Assembly: GCA_003427395.1 (NCBI GenBank) | Contig: BFEA01000135.1 | Location: forward strand, 1,007,944-1,044,586 | Direction: 5' to 3' | DNA: 36,643 nt | Origin: Chara braunii | Taxonomy: Eukaryota > Streptophyta > Charophyceae > Charales > Characeae | Part shown: piece after piece, positions 10,412-20,197 of the stretch | Position numbering within the stretch: the stretch's first letter is position 1 | How the letters are laid out: each line of letters opens with the position of its first letter | Made by a program: the position numbers and the translations under genes | Notes under the pieces: model-generated | What the model saw: the letters and a program-made list of their open reading frames with translations, nothing else | What the model was told of the DNA's origin: nothing | Databases searched by the model: none

Positions 10412-10663
10412 CCCTGCGGCTGCGTATATCCGTATGAAATTCGCTGCAGGAGACCTCCAAGGGTTTTCCTTGGGACCCATTCGATTAGGACGCGGTGTAA
10501 CGCCGCTGCTAAAAACTGTAAAATTTTCAAAGGAGTTCATCCTAATTCCTGAGGATTTTCCTAGGAGGGTCTAATAAGGCCCTTATCTTGGCAGCCTTAG
10601 CCAATTTCGCTTATGGGAAACGGTCCTCCACCAAACCAACTGTAGCAAATCTTCTTCAAACAC

Positions 10664-11040
10664 ATGCTGGAAACCGGGTCCAGCATCCCATCCTAAGACC
10701 ACTTTCCAAAACTTATCCTTGAAGCACAGAGCAAAAAAAGGAGAGCTAACCACCAGCGGCAAGCTCAATTGTCTCATCACTTGTCAGTTATCAGCAGGGA
10801 ATCCGATTAGGCAAATCTAAGCCTGGAACCACTTTAGTATCAACAAAAACCATATATTCCAACCATAGTAGTCCCTATGTTTAATCTTAAAGCTCATCAG
10901 GTAGGGACCTGTTTCCCAACTGCTGGAAACCAGATCCAGCGTCCCATTCTAGTAGTAAGTTTTCCAAAAGGTATTCCATTGACGTTCAATATAAAAGATG
11001 AGCTAACTAATAAAGACAAGCTCATGATCTCACACTACTT
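10664..11040 (+). repeat. Diverged direct repeat containing CTGGAAACCGGGTCCAGC
   Basis: The segment 10664-10790 (TGCTGGAAACCGGGTCCAGC onward) reappears in diverged form at 10917-11040, with matching landmarks such as TTTTCCAAAA and AGCTAACTAA/CAAGCTC in the same order. The short core occurs twice more at 13400-13480. Two small frames here (one on each strand) follow repeat sequence and are not credible genes. Confidence 0.5.
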
Positions 11041-11446
11041 CTATAGTGAACTGAGTACCTGGTATTTATTAAAACGAGGCCAAAGACATAGAAAGAGCAA
11101 CTATGAATTGTTATCCGGACAAATTCGTCCTGTCATACCTAAAACCGGTCCTACATGAGCTCAAACTGAAAGCAGTATCCAGAAAGTGAAAATGTGCCAG
11201 GTACTATGCATATGAAGATCGCACAGGCATGTTTCTAAGTTCAAGACGCTAGAGGCGATGCAATTGTTCTACATCATGGTTGTGATCAGCAACGACCAGT
11301 ATCAGAAAATGACTGCCACGTCGTGAATCCGACCTATGGGATCTGCCAGGTCCAGGATCGCAATGGGAGAGTGTGACCCAAATGTGCTTCAACTACCGAG
11401 AGAATTGTAACTCCTACCATATTGAATACAAAACAACTAGGGTGAA

Positions 11447-11804
11447 GTGATCCAACCACCATGGAAAAGGGAGCAAAAAACGCCAGATCTTACTTGCGAA
11501 AACACGTGAGGTAATTCACAAGAATGAGTGAATCTACCCTAGAATCGTGCTTAGGTGCACTGTTACTCCAACCATATGGAAAGCGAGACACAACCAGGGC
11601 AAAACCAGTCCAACCGCGGTGGAGAGCGGAGCAATGAACCACAGGTCTCAGTTATGAAAACGATCCAAGCGTCGTGGGGAGGGGAGCCATGAACAACAGC
11701 TCCCGAATGACGGATCTCACTTACGAAAACGATCCAACCACAGTGCAGCGGGGACCGATGAACGACAGACCTAATGAAATCACGTGAGTAAAATTCACAA
11801 GAAC
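11447..11804 (+). repeat. Degenerate tandem array, about 70-bp unit
   Basis: Four imperfect units start with GATCCAACC, AGTCCAACC, GATCCAAGC and GATCCAACC. Each contains a GGAG/GGGG...ATGAAC motif, and most continue to TTACGAAAAC. The first and last units end in CACGTGAG...AATTCACAAGAA. The array is degraded and non-coding. Confidence 0.5.
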
Positions 11805-12327
11805 TAACAACAAAAATATTTCCTAGAATTAAATAATCATTCTATAGTAAAATTACATTCTAAATTTTAAATTTTCATTCCATCTTAAAAAATGTCATTC
11901 CAATTTTAAAATTTTCTGTCTTACTTGAAAACTTTCCTTCCAAGAATGGGGTATCCCTTCTTATTTGAACTACATGTTATAAATGGAATGAAAGTTTGGA
12001 TGAGTTCATGAAATATTTTAATTGGACTGTCATTCTAAGTAAGGATTTTCAGTCGTAAATAGATTAATCCAATCTAAATTATAAAGATATTTGTTGTAGT
12101 CGAATGAAAATTTAACTAAAACATTTCATAAACTCGTTAGACTTTCATTCCATCTTGAACAAATAGATGGTCTTTGGAAGGGAAAACTCTTATTTGGACG
12201 GGAATTTATCAAATAAAACCGGAAATTTTAGAATTGGACAAACATTGGAATGATAATTTATAAATATGAAGGATTTTTTCTTTATGGAATGTTTTTTCAA
12301 CTTTCATTTCTCGTGAAATTTTTCTGT
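11805..12327. mobile_element. AT-rich foldback element inserted in the tandem array
   Basis: The two halves are imperfect inverted repeats. TCCAATTTTAAAATTTTC near 11898 matches the complement of GAAATTTTAGAATTGGA near 12220. GGAATGAAAGTTTGGATGAG near 11984 matches the complement of a stretch ending ACTTTCATTCC near 12152. Sequence before it (TTCACAAGAA...) and after it (TGAATGAATCTACC...) corresponds to one continuous stretch at 11510-11565, which suggests insertion within a repeat unit. There is no coding capacity. Exact ends and target duplication are unclear. Confidence 0.45.
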
Positions 12328-12865
12328 TGAATGAATCTACCTTACAATAGTGTCTAGATGCATGGTAAGTTCTTAGACAATTAATCAAGGCGTGTCAAGA
12401 TATACAAGAAATGATGAACAAAGCCAAGAAAGTGAAGCACACATCCACAGAAGTCGAAGTCCGAATTGATAGGCCGTGAGCTTAGCACCGAAATAGACGT
12501 CTGGAAGTCATGGAGAGATTGGATACGAACTAGCACCAAGCAGGCATACTTCCAACCACATCACTCGCACCACTGCCTGTAGCTCTCCCACAACTTTGAG
12601 AGTGCCGATGTCCATGTAGCCACAGCTTCTATGCACTCGTCCCCAGGTTAGGCTCCGACGTCCCTTCCATTTTTCTTTTCTTTTTCCTGCTCTTCGTCTT
12701 CATCAGTCAACGCAGGTGACGACCCCCACTGCTTGGACATCGAGAGCATTTGGCTTTTGTGAGTAGTCTTCAGAGCTTCGAAACTTGTAACCTCTGGATG
12801 GCAGATCCGACTACCACACTTTCAACGAGGAACAACACACCCCAAAGGAACCCCAAGGAGACCAG
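12328..12865. other. Non-coding stretch, nothing recognised
   Basis: The first about 45 bp resemble the tandem-repeat unit at 11522. The rest has no long open frame, no repeat I can name and no RNA gene signature. A CT-rich patch lies near 12665-12695. Confidence 0.4.
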
Positions 12866-13150
12866 ACTGGAAACTCTCTGCCCCCTGATATTCCACGCGG
12901 GAGATGGCGGACGTCTTGAAATTGACAAACACGGTGAACACGAAAGGCCTCCCACGCTTCAAACCCTAGGAAGCCAGAAACCCGAGCGATAGCGCCGACG
13001 TCCCCGGATAACGCTCCCTGGTCCTGAGCGCGACCGGAATCTCCCTGCCCCCTGGTATTCCACAGGGGGAAACGCAGTACAACCATACCGCGCGGGAGCT
13101 GGACGACGCCTTGAGAATTACGAGAAACGACGCCCTCTCTACCACTCCAA
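12866..13150 (+). repeat. Two diverged copies of an about 100-bp sequence
   Basis: The block starting near 12868 (CTCTGCCCCCTGATATTCCA, GCGGGAG, GACGTCTTGAAATT) is repeated near 13040 (CTCCCTGCCCCCTGGTATTC, GCGGGAGCTGGACGACGCC). The minus-strand frames across it read the same repeated sequence twice. I call it non-coding repeat. Confidence 0.4.
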
Positions 13151-13389
13151 CCATAGGGCCTAGCCCTCCGCATGACGCAGAAAAATAACGATTAATGTAC
13201 CGCGGATTAGCACAAATTAGCGCACATTAGCACAACCCCGGTAAGAGTTGTCCGCCGCTAGCATTTTTTTTTTCCCCCTATATTCTTCTTTTTTTATATA
13301 TAAAAAAGATGACTTATATATTGCAAAAGTTGTAGTTGAGGTCGCGGACCTCACAATTCGACCTGGGGTAACATACTGTGGCCAATACC

Positions 13390-13482
13390 CAGTGCAGGCT
13401 CTGCTGAAAACCGGGTCCAGCGTCCCCTATAACTACACAGCACAGGCTCTGCTGGAAATTGGGACCAGCGTCCCCTATATTC
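13390..13482 (+). repeat. 2 x about 48-bp tandem repeat with GGGTCCAGCGTCCCCTATA
   Basis: CAGGCTCTGCTGAAAACCGG with CCAGCGTCCCCTATA is followed by a second copy with the same layout. The core matches the dispersed motif at 10667 and 10920. Confidence 0.6.
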
Positions 13483-14007
13483 TTCTCTCAATCTACTTTG
13501 TATACATTTTTCCTCATGTATCTCATCCTCTTGCTACTATATGTATAGTACCAGGGAACACCAACCGAACCTGGAACTTTCCCCAGCCCATGGGGTAGGT
13601 TGGCACCACAGCAGTAGTGAGAGAGCAAGGGCCTTGTTGCAGTACTCTCCATATGCCAAGTTTGGCCAGTAGGCGCTAGTTGCACTTAGGGCCTCGCCAT
13701 ACCAATGTCAAAAGCGGAGTTTTCGACATCCTTTCTTCGGCACACAGACTGTCAAAGGAAAAATGTCGACAACACTCCACATTTGTCAGACAAGTGGTTT
13801 TTACATGTTTGTTAACTGCCCGCCTGCAGCGGGTCGAGTTTCAACATCTCGGAAAAGACGTTGTGAAGGATATGCGGATTTCGACACCTTTCAGGGTTGG
13901 AGTACTGACACTGCCTCAACATTAGGTGTTTTTTTCTTCTTTTTTTGCTTTTTCTTTTCTTTTCTTTTCCTGGGTCTTCGGCATACGGTGTGGCGAAGGT
14001 GGCTTTT

Positions 14008-14717
14008 GGGCCTCGCCACACCACTCTCGAATCTCGAAAATTCGAGAGTTGGCCACCGCCACACAGCCTCACGAACAAAAAACACTTGGATGTCTTCGAG
14101 AGTTGTCAGAAGGTCGGTTTCGAGGGCCTTCTCGAAACGATGTTTTCGCCCAGCCTGCAGCTTATGGGTTTTTGTGATACCGCCCGTCGGCACTTGAGTT
14201 CGTGGTCCATTTCGAGAGTTCTCAGGCCGTTTTTTTTACGGTTGTGACATCGTTTGGACGGTAGTGTGCCGAAGGAGAATTGCGCAATCTCGAAAGCAAC
14301 TCTCGAAAACGCACCTTCTTCCGCAGGCGGTTGGGCCCGCGGTGGGACCACGGCCTCCGCCAGAAGGCACATACTACCGTCTTCCCCTGAACAGAACCCA
14401 CCCTTATCTTTGCGGTTCGGTACAACGAAAATAAGGAAGCTTCTGCTTCCCCTTTTTCCCCTGACACTCCGCCAGCCATTCAACACGGAACAGCCCCAGA
14501 CCTGCAGAAGGTACTGGACATGCACCCAATTTGAGAGTTGGCTCCGCCACACAGCACTACTGAATCGGGCCGCGGAGAGCATCCACATTTGAGACGAAAA
14601 ATATAGAGTGCTATGTGGCGAAGGACCCTTTTCTCTCGAAAACCGCCCTCTCGAAACGTTCTGACAGCCCTCGAGTTTTTTCGACACTCGAGAGTCGAGA
14701 ATGGTGTGGCGAGGCCC
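14008..14717. mobile_element. Inner foldback element of the same family (nested), TTT flanks
   Basis: The left end GGGCCTCGCCACACCACTCT and the right end (complement GGGCCTCGCCACACCATTCT, continuing CGACTCTCGA) are inverted repeats. TTT flanks both sides (14005-14007, 14718-14720). It sits wholly inside the 13689-14799 element and shares its GGGCCTCGCCA terminus, so a related copy jumped into an older one, or the interior is a remnant of a palindromic array. Confidence 0.6.
14377..14410 (+). mobile_element. Solo end of the CCGTCTTC MITE family
   Basis: TACCGTCTTCCCCTGAACAG with the following AACCCACCCT matches one terminal repeat of the MITEs at 20214 and 24014. No partner end is seen nearby, so this is a truncated copy within the nested foldback. 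Confidence 0.5.
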
Positions 14718-14802
14718 TTTGTGTCGAAACCGTGAATGTCAAAAATGGTCTGACGGTTGGCGAATATTTCACGGTTTTGACACTTGTGTGGCGAGGTCCT
14801 TA

Positions 14803-15336
14803 ATCGCCAAACCTGGCGAATGAAAAATATGTAAGACTGCTCGCCACACCGTCGACACAAGTTGTGGCGAATGTTTTCGGTTTCCCCGCTTGTGCACGAC
14901 GGTTTGCGGAGGGTGGTGTGTGATAAGCCAGGATCCGCACTCGGTGGCTTCCCGTACCCCTAAGGGAAAATCCCACATAGAGCCCCGAAGTACAGATTCA
15001 AGATAATGGGGGAATGGTGCTTCATTTTTTTTTTCTTTTTATTCTTCTTTCTTTTGTTTAAGAGGGGCGAAGTAGAAAGCATAATTCGGTACTGGCATGG
15101 CTGGTTAGCGGCTGCGGCAGAAAATTCAAGAAATAGTTGGGACTTAGCGGGAGTAGGAATTTTGAATTTTTGGGCGTGTAACGGTTTTTGAATTTTTGTG
15201 TGCCGTGCAAACCCGTTCTCCTGCTCTGCATCCCCGCGCCGTCTTCCCTTCTTTCTGTTCATCTCCCTCCTGCATGTCTCTTCGTCTTCCTTCTAAGCGA
15301 AATCCGATCCCCCCCCTTCTCCTTTCCCTGCGCATC
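14803..15336. other. Non-coding flank with T-rich tract
   Basis: This holds a T-rich run near 15024-15058 and CT-rich sequence from 15220 to 15300. The minus-strand lysine-rich frame at 14960-15262 is a reading of that T tract. No gene is supported. Confidence 0.4.
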
Positions 15337-15560
15337 ATTGGTTGTCTGATTGGGATGGTCGGGCCAATGTGATGGCCGCGGGAAGTGCACCCCACTTGGA
15401 CGACCACCCCAATCACGCAGATCATTCGATTTGCCTCCTTCGATCCTTTTGGAACGTCTGCCCTTCTTCTGTAATGATCATCTACACCTCGCGCTTTGCG
15501 CAACCCCTCCGCCGCCTTCCGCACTATAAATTATCGCAACCCCTTCCTCTCACTCTCTTT
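15337..15560 (+). promoter_or_regulatory. Candidate RNA polymerase II core promoter
   Basis: TATAAAT at 15525-15531 is preceded by CCAAT (15364-15368) and by inverted CCAAT elements (ATTGG at 15337 and again near 15349). It is followed by a pyrimidine-rich leader (CCCCTTCCTCTCACTCTC). This combination looks like a plant core promoter and is not within any repeat I identified. The inference rests on motifs alone. Confidence 0.25.
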
Positions 15561-15627
15561 GATCTCGACTGCAAGTTGCGCAAGCTATGTAAGAAGCCAG
15601 CAGCGCCGAAAAGGCTCGACGTGCCCC

Positions 15628-15882
15628 ATGGTGGGTGGAGTGACGGCGAGTGGCAAAGTTAGTGGTAGACTTGGGGTGAGGCAGTTGGAGGGACTGAGCG
15701 GTGGTGGAGAGCAAACGCCGTCAGCGGCAGGGCCTTGTGGCTATGGTTGTCGGTGGTTTGACGGATTGGGGATTGAGCCCGGAGTGGGCAATTGTGAGAA
15801 TTTATGTGTTTTAAAAACTCGCTCGTTCTCCATTGTTGCTTTGTCCCCGTGTGATGTGTGCATGGTCCCAATATGTGGGTGA
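15628..15882 (+). CDS. Possible first exon or short ORF downstream of the candidate promoter
   Basis: The first in-frame ATG with a reasonable context (CCCCATGGTG) lies about 100 bp after the TATA box and opens an 84-residue frame rich in Gly, Val and Ser, ending in TGA. I recognise no domain. Possible GT splice donors occur at GGGGTGAGG near 15674 and GTAAGA near 15588. The frame could therefore be a 5' exon, an artefact, or unrelated to the promoter. Confidence 0.15.
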   Translation: MVGGVTASGKVSGRLGVRQLEGLSGGGEQTPSAAGPCGYGCRWFDGLGIEPGVGNCENLCVLKTRSFSIVALSPCDVCMVPICG

Positions 15883-17320
15883 TCTGTTATGCATGATCGG
15901 GTATGGAAGTCTATGGATGTTGAATGTTTCATTAAGGACGGTGTGAGTAAGTGTGCGTGTACACACACCCGGGACTAATAATAAGAAGTATCGAATGTCG
16001 ATTGCTGGCCTGGGTGCATGAGCACGTTGACCTCTCCTCCTCTCATTCGTCTTCGACCAGCGCAAGTGTGCAGGATACGCGCCACCCTCCTTTCGCCGTG
16101 TCTCTCTCTCTTTCATTGTGCGTAAGTGCAAGACTCCAAGGGGAGGCGGATCGGACAAAACGGTCATCCGCGTTTCCACAACGCGACCAATGTCTCTGTA
16201 CCCCTCCCGGGGTTCCCGACGTTGCGTTCAAGTGGATGTTACAAGAAGGAGAGAGACAGAGAAGGGAGCTAAGCGCATCCTTCAAGTTGCGGCAGTATTT
16301 GTCGGTCCTTGCAAAGAGTCAGGTTTCGCCTTGACTGACGGGGGCACGGGCTGAGGCCCGAACTCGGAATTTGTCTCTGTGCGTCATAGCACGCTTCTGT
16401 CATTCCCGATCGCAGATGACGAGAGAGTCTACTGCGACGCAGACGTGAGGGGCGTACTGCGGTGTACGGAGCCAATCCATCTTTATAACCCAACCCAGGC
16501 GTGCCATACAGGAGGGAGTGGGTTCGTGCTGATTGAGCGATTTTCTTCCCCGCCTTTGATCTTGCAGTACACAGACCTCACGGTGTTGCCCTGGTCCGCG
16601 GTACACGCCACGTGGCGGCCGCAGTTTAATTGCCACTGGTGCCGTCAGGGGGACTCGTGCTTGTGGTGACGGTTGGTCCTGGGGTACGAAGGAGCCACCC
16701 GCTTCCTCGAACTCTCCCGCAACGCGAGGGCCCTCCCCGCCCGTTTCAGAACCTGGGTTCCCTTGACCCGCCCGACCCCGAGCAGCCCTGTGCCGTGCCA
16801 AATGCACACACTCGACGAACCGGGCGTCGAAGCCTGAGCCGAATCGATTAGGGGGTTCCTGCCCCCCAAGGCCGGGTGAACCTGGCGCCTTGGGGAGAAA
16901 AACTCCCTTTCTGTCGGCTTCGTTTCTCTTCTCCCCTCCCCTCTCGTTTTGTTTTCTTCCTTTCTCCATGGGGGAACGCCGGCCAGCCCGTAGGATGCCG
17001 TTGTCCGCCCCCAGCGACAGCTCAAGCCCCAGCCTGGGCACCTCGGCCTGAAGCAAGAGTCCCCTGTTTTGACCGGGTGGCTCAACCCCCATGGCCCAAA
17101 AATCCTCGGCCACACCTCTACTACTCTAATGGACGTCCGAAGTACGGAACGCCACGCGGGGCATGAGGTTGCGCATCACAGGTGGTCCTCGGACCTCTCC
17201 ACAAAACAACTTTCTGGAGAGTGCACGGCTTACGAGTGGAGATCAGGTAGAGAAAAAAAAAAACTTTTCTGAAGAGGAAATATAGTGGCAAGTAACTGAA
17301 CCAGGCCTCCAGTTCGACAT
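15883..17320. other. GC-rich stretch, no gene recognised
   Basis: Several overlapping frames on both strands (for example 16400-17113 minus and 16876-17166 plus) are open mainly because the sequence is G+C-rich. Their translations are Gly/Arg/Pro-rich with no domain I know, and they exclude one another. CCAAGGCCGGGTG with GCGCCTTGG near 16867-16896 forms a small hairpin. GTGTGCGTGTACACACAC near 15951 is a short palindrome. Nothing else is supported. Confidence 0.4.
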
Positions 17321-17329
17321 GATTCTCAT

Positions 17330-17740
17330 TTTTTTCACTCTCCACCCATCCGCCATTGTGGCGGACGGCGAGTAGTGCAACTTGGCCCCAAGGCTTGTAT
17401 CAACCCCTTATCACGATGATGAAGGGTGATCAGGCACTGCCGACGGGGGAAACCGTCGATGCTAGTGCTGAGCATCTTTGCCCAGTCACTTGCACCTCCC
17501 CCAACCCCCCTCCAACTCCACATTAGTGGCGTCTAATGGTCAATATCATTGCTGCATAGCAACCAACAATATTTGGCCAAGGTCCTGGCAATGCTGGCCT
17601 GAAGAGCCAACGGGTTATCTCTAGCAGGTAGAACACCAAGCTTGCCCAGGCACGCACGTGAGGCCAAATGGGGATTGAACCCATGACCTCCTCAATGCAA
17701 CTTCTGTGCCTTACCAACTGAGCAAATCGCCAACCCCTTC
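17330..17740 (-). mobile_element. tRNA-derived SINE head (tRNA pseudogene) with possible body
   Basis: On minus, GCTCAGTTGGTAAGGC matches pol III box A (plus 17708-17723) and GGTTCAATCCC matches box B (17671-17681). Box B sits in a perfect T-arm: 5-bp stem ATGGG/CCCAT with loop TTCAATC. The D-stem and acceptor pairings are poor, so it is not a working tRNA. Sequence continues for about 300 bp on minus without a gene, as a SINE body would. The 3' end is not defined. Confidence 0.55.
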
Positions 17741-18810
17741 GGGGCACACCGGCAGTCGATCTCCAACCCTCTGGGGGCATACACACAATAGCACGTTTTG
17801 GACTCTGCGGCCGTAATTATGGCCACATACATATACATATGTCCACCGTGGACCTAGAAATGGCTCCAATACAGCCCTATCCACCACGCTACGGACCGAA
17901 AATGGGCTCAAATCCAAAAGGGAAACCGCTTCGAATAATCGCGACCGCTTTGAATATAGCCCGGCATATCACCTTGACACGCATCTGAAGCCCACTCGAT
18001 TGGTTGTTGGTTGGCGCTCTTTTGTTTTGGAGGGGGGGGGTTCGGATGACGGGGAAAAAAAAAGGAGACCCTAGTTTAGGGGGCACAGGAGGGGATTTGC
18101 ATTGGTTGGGTCTGTCCTTACTTGTTGCCCAGTGAAAAAGTTTCAAAATAAAAAAACAAAAAACAAAAAGTTTCCTTTTCCGGCCCTCGTTTATTATCCC
18201 CTCCGAGGGCCTTCTTTTATTTCGTGTGTGTCTTCATATTCCCGCCTCTGTTTCCTGGGGCCTTATGCTCCACTGCTGGGCAAATGCGGAAAAAGTTAAT
18301 GCATATTGCAGTAGAATGTGGAGATATGCGTTCACTGCTTTCTACATATGGCGATCGGCGGAACAAGGCCGTTTACTTTTTAGGGGGCTTGCCTCGAAAC
18401 TTGTCAAACGCCAACATTCTCAATGTATCAGGTCAATATATGAGTGAGATACATTCGAAAAGTTGACGTATGGCGAGTTGTACGCCGGTACCCGTAAGGC
18501 CCTACTCAACGCACATTAGCAAGGTTCTAACGAAATGCGGCATATGACCGCAATTACGTCTCCGCCTTGATGTATCTGGCTCCAATAACGACCAGAGAGA
18601 CAGTCCTCAAAAAACAAACAAGTCCTAGTGTGAGCCCCCCCCCAAAAATTCGCCAAGTCTCCCCTCTTTTCCCGCTTCTTCGCCGCATCGCGTGTATCGC
18701 GCCTCGCCTGTACCGCGCTTCTATCCGCCGGCCCTGCGGGTTTCCCTCCCCGCCATTCGCTCCCTTTGTTTTCGACTGATTTCTGTTTTCTGTTCTTTTC
18801 GCGATATATA
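17741..18810. other. Unrecognised non-coding stretch
   Basis: Short A- and G-rich runs lie near 18030-18065 and 18145-18175. GCCCCCCCCC occurs at 18628. No long frame, RNA gene or repeat family stands out. Confidence 0.4.
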
Positions 18811-18932
18811 GGGCCTCGCTGCACTATGCTCGAAATGTGCAAAACGAGAGTGAATCTTCCGCTGGAATATGGGAAGATACGCGGCGAAGATTTTTGTCGT
18901 CTGCGCATGTCGAGAGTAGTGCAGCGAGGCCC
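18811..18932. mobile_element. 122-bp Tourist-like MITE, ATA flanks
   Basis: The left arm GGGCCTCGCTGCACTATGCT and the right arm (complement GGGCCTCGCTGCACTACTCT, then CGACATGCGCA) are near-perfect inverted repeats of about 31 bp. ATA flanks both ends (18808-18810, 18933-18935). It shares its terminal sequence with the larger foldbacks at 13689 and 14008 and with the copies at 20517 and 23709. Confidence 0.75.
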
Positions 18933-19359
18933 ATAAGATCAACACGCATCGCTCCGCTTTCCTTTCCCCTTCCCGTTCCCCTTCCACCCCCCTCCCCCCC
19001 ACGCCCCCTCTTACCCCCCCTCCGCGCCCTAAATCGACCGCTCTCCGCGCACACGCGCAAACCATGAGACGAAAGGGACAACCGAGCGCTCGAACGACTT
19101 CCTGATTTCCTGGGTCTGCTGACTCACTCCACCCGCCCACCTACTCTCCTATCTTGTCGGTACTTTCTCTTTTTTTTTTTTTTTTTTTTTTTTCTCTCCT
19201 TTTTTTTTTTTTTTTTTTTCCCCCCCCCTTATAGTTTTTCCATTTCTATTGTCATTTTTATAATTGTTATTACCTTTTTTTAGTTTGAGATATTATCATT
19301 GAGCTCACTGGGCCCAGGCAATTCATTAGTAGTTGGTTTTAGTCCTCAAGTTCCATCAT
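18933..19359. repeat. C-rich then poly-T low-complexity sequence
   Basis: CCCCTTCC repeats lie near 18960-19020. T runs occupy about 19170-19192 and 19200-19219, separated by CTCTCC and followed by a C run. No gene is seen. Confidence 0.6.
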
Positions 19360-19540
19360 CTGGGCTGTGGTCCCATTAGCAATAGCAAAGAGCATAGGAT
19401 TGAATGCCTGAATCTGGACGTGTTTGAGGACAGGAGCACGAAATCGAGATAGAACTGGTTTTCTGTATCTCTGCATAAAACATAGCCAGATTGAGGATTT
19501 CTATCCTATCCCCTTTGCTAGTAGGACCGCGGCCCTGGAT
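19360..19540. mobile_element. Foldback MITE, GGTCCCACTAGCAAAG family
   Basis: Left GGGCTGTGGTCCCATTAGC and right (complement CCAGGGCCGCGGTCCTACTA) form inverted ends. Inner matches include GCAAAGAGCATAGGATTGAA against the complement of a TTCTATCCTATCCCCTTTGC stretch, and TGAATCTGG against CCAGATTGA. The same layout recurs at 20198 and 23536. Confidence 0.6.
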
Positions 19541-19580
19541 TCGAATACAGGGGTCAGGGGTGTACCCACTCACAGCTAGG

Positions 19581-19605
19581 ATTTTTTTTTTTTTTTTTTT
19601 TTTTN
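19581..19605. repeat. Poly-T run ending in one N
   Basis: A T run is followed by an undetermined base at 19605, probably an assembly or homopolymer artefact. Confidence 0.8.
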
Positions 19606-19699
19606 CTACCTACTCCTAAGACTATCTAGAGGGGACCCCTGAAAGCATAGTTTCCTCTCTCTGTGAAGGGGAGATTTCATGTTGCCCCTTGCCCCTAAT

Positions 19700-19965
19700 G
19701 TTTTAGGGTATAGGGTTGGGGCCGCCAGTGGGGGTCTTGCTAACAACAAAGACCATACCCTGCCAGTAGCTGTTGGGTGTTATTACTATTTCTTTCGTCA
19801 TCATAATCGGAATTCATAATTTGATTTTGCCTCTTCTCTGCCACGTGTCATTCCGTCCTGGTGCGTCAGCACCAGATTAGCTATACCTCGCAATCCGTAG
19901 GGATTCGAACTGGTGACCTGGCCACTTCAACTAACCGCCTCGCCGCACGACAACCAAGCGTGTGA
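19700..19965 (-). mobile_element. Second tRNA-like SINE candidate
   Basis: On minus, GGCGAGGCGGTTAG (plus 19931-19945) resembles box A of class II (Leu/Ser-like) tRNAs, and AGTTCGAATCCC (19900-19911) is a good box B. Pairing elsewhere is weak. About 200 bp of non-coding sequence follows on minus. It differs from the SINE head at 17.7 kb. Confidence 0.4.
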
Positions 19966-20197
19966 AAGGGCGGGCGTATCTTTTGGTAGCAGATTGAAAT
20001 ATTTGCCCGCCATGTTTTTCATTTGGCTTTTTCACAATCGGCAGTGAGCGGAGCGGCGAGGGCCTGAACGCGCTAACAGTCTAGTACCGCCCACGACAAT
20101 GCCACGTCACCGGATGCCCGCATTCGCGCATATAGTCTGGGCGGCGCAGGCGCAAGCAGGCTTGGCGGGCGAGTCCCACCGCTAGCGCCTTCCCCCG

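Larger units (their letters stand above)
13689..14799. mobile_element. Harbinger/Tourist-like foldback element, 1.1 kb, TTA target duplication
   Basis: The left end GGGCCTCGCCATACCAATGT and the right end (complement GGACCTCGCCACACAAGTGT, then CAAAA) are terminal inverted repeats of at least 25 bp. TTA flanks both sides (13686-13688 and 14800-14802), the 3-bp duplication typical of PIF/Harbinger and Tourist MITEs. The interior has no credible gene but many short inverted CTCGA/TTCGAG segments and a second, inner element. It is non-autonomous. Confidence 0.65.

Noticed and set aside
14106-14687. 193-codon minus frame
   Set aside because: It lies wholly in the nested foldback. Its sequence reflects CTCGA-rich inverted repeats, with no domain seen.
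16400-17115. Overlapping 237- and 156-codon minus frames
   Set aside because: Gly/Arg/Pro-rich translations in GC-rich DNA, mutually exclusive, with no recognisable domain.
17660-17740. Functional tRNA gene
   Set aside because: The T-arm is perfect, but the acceptor and D-stem do not pair and no proper anticodon arm forms.
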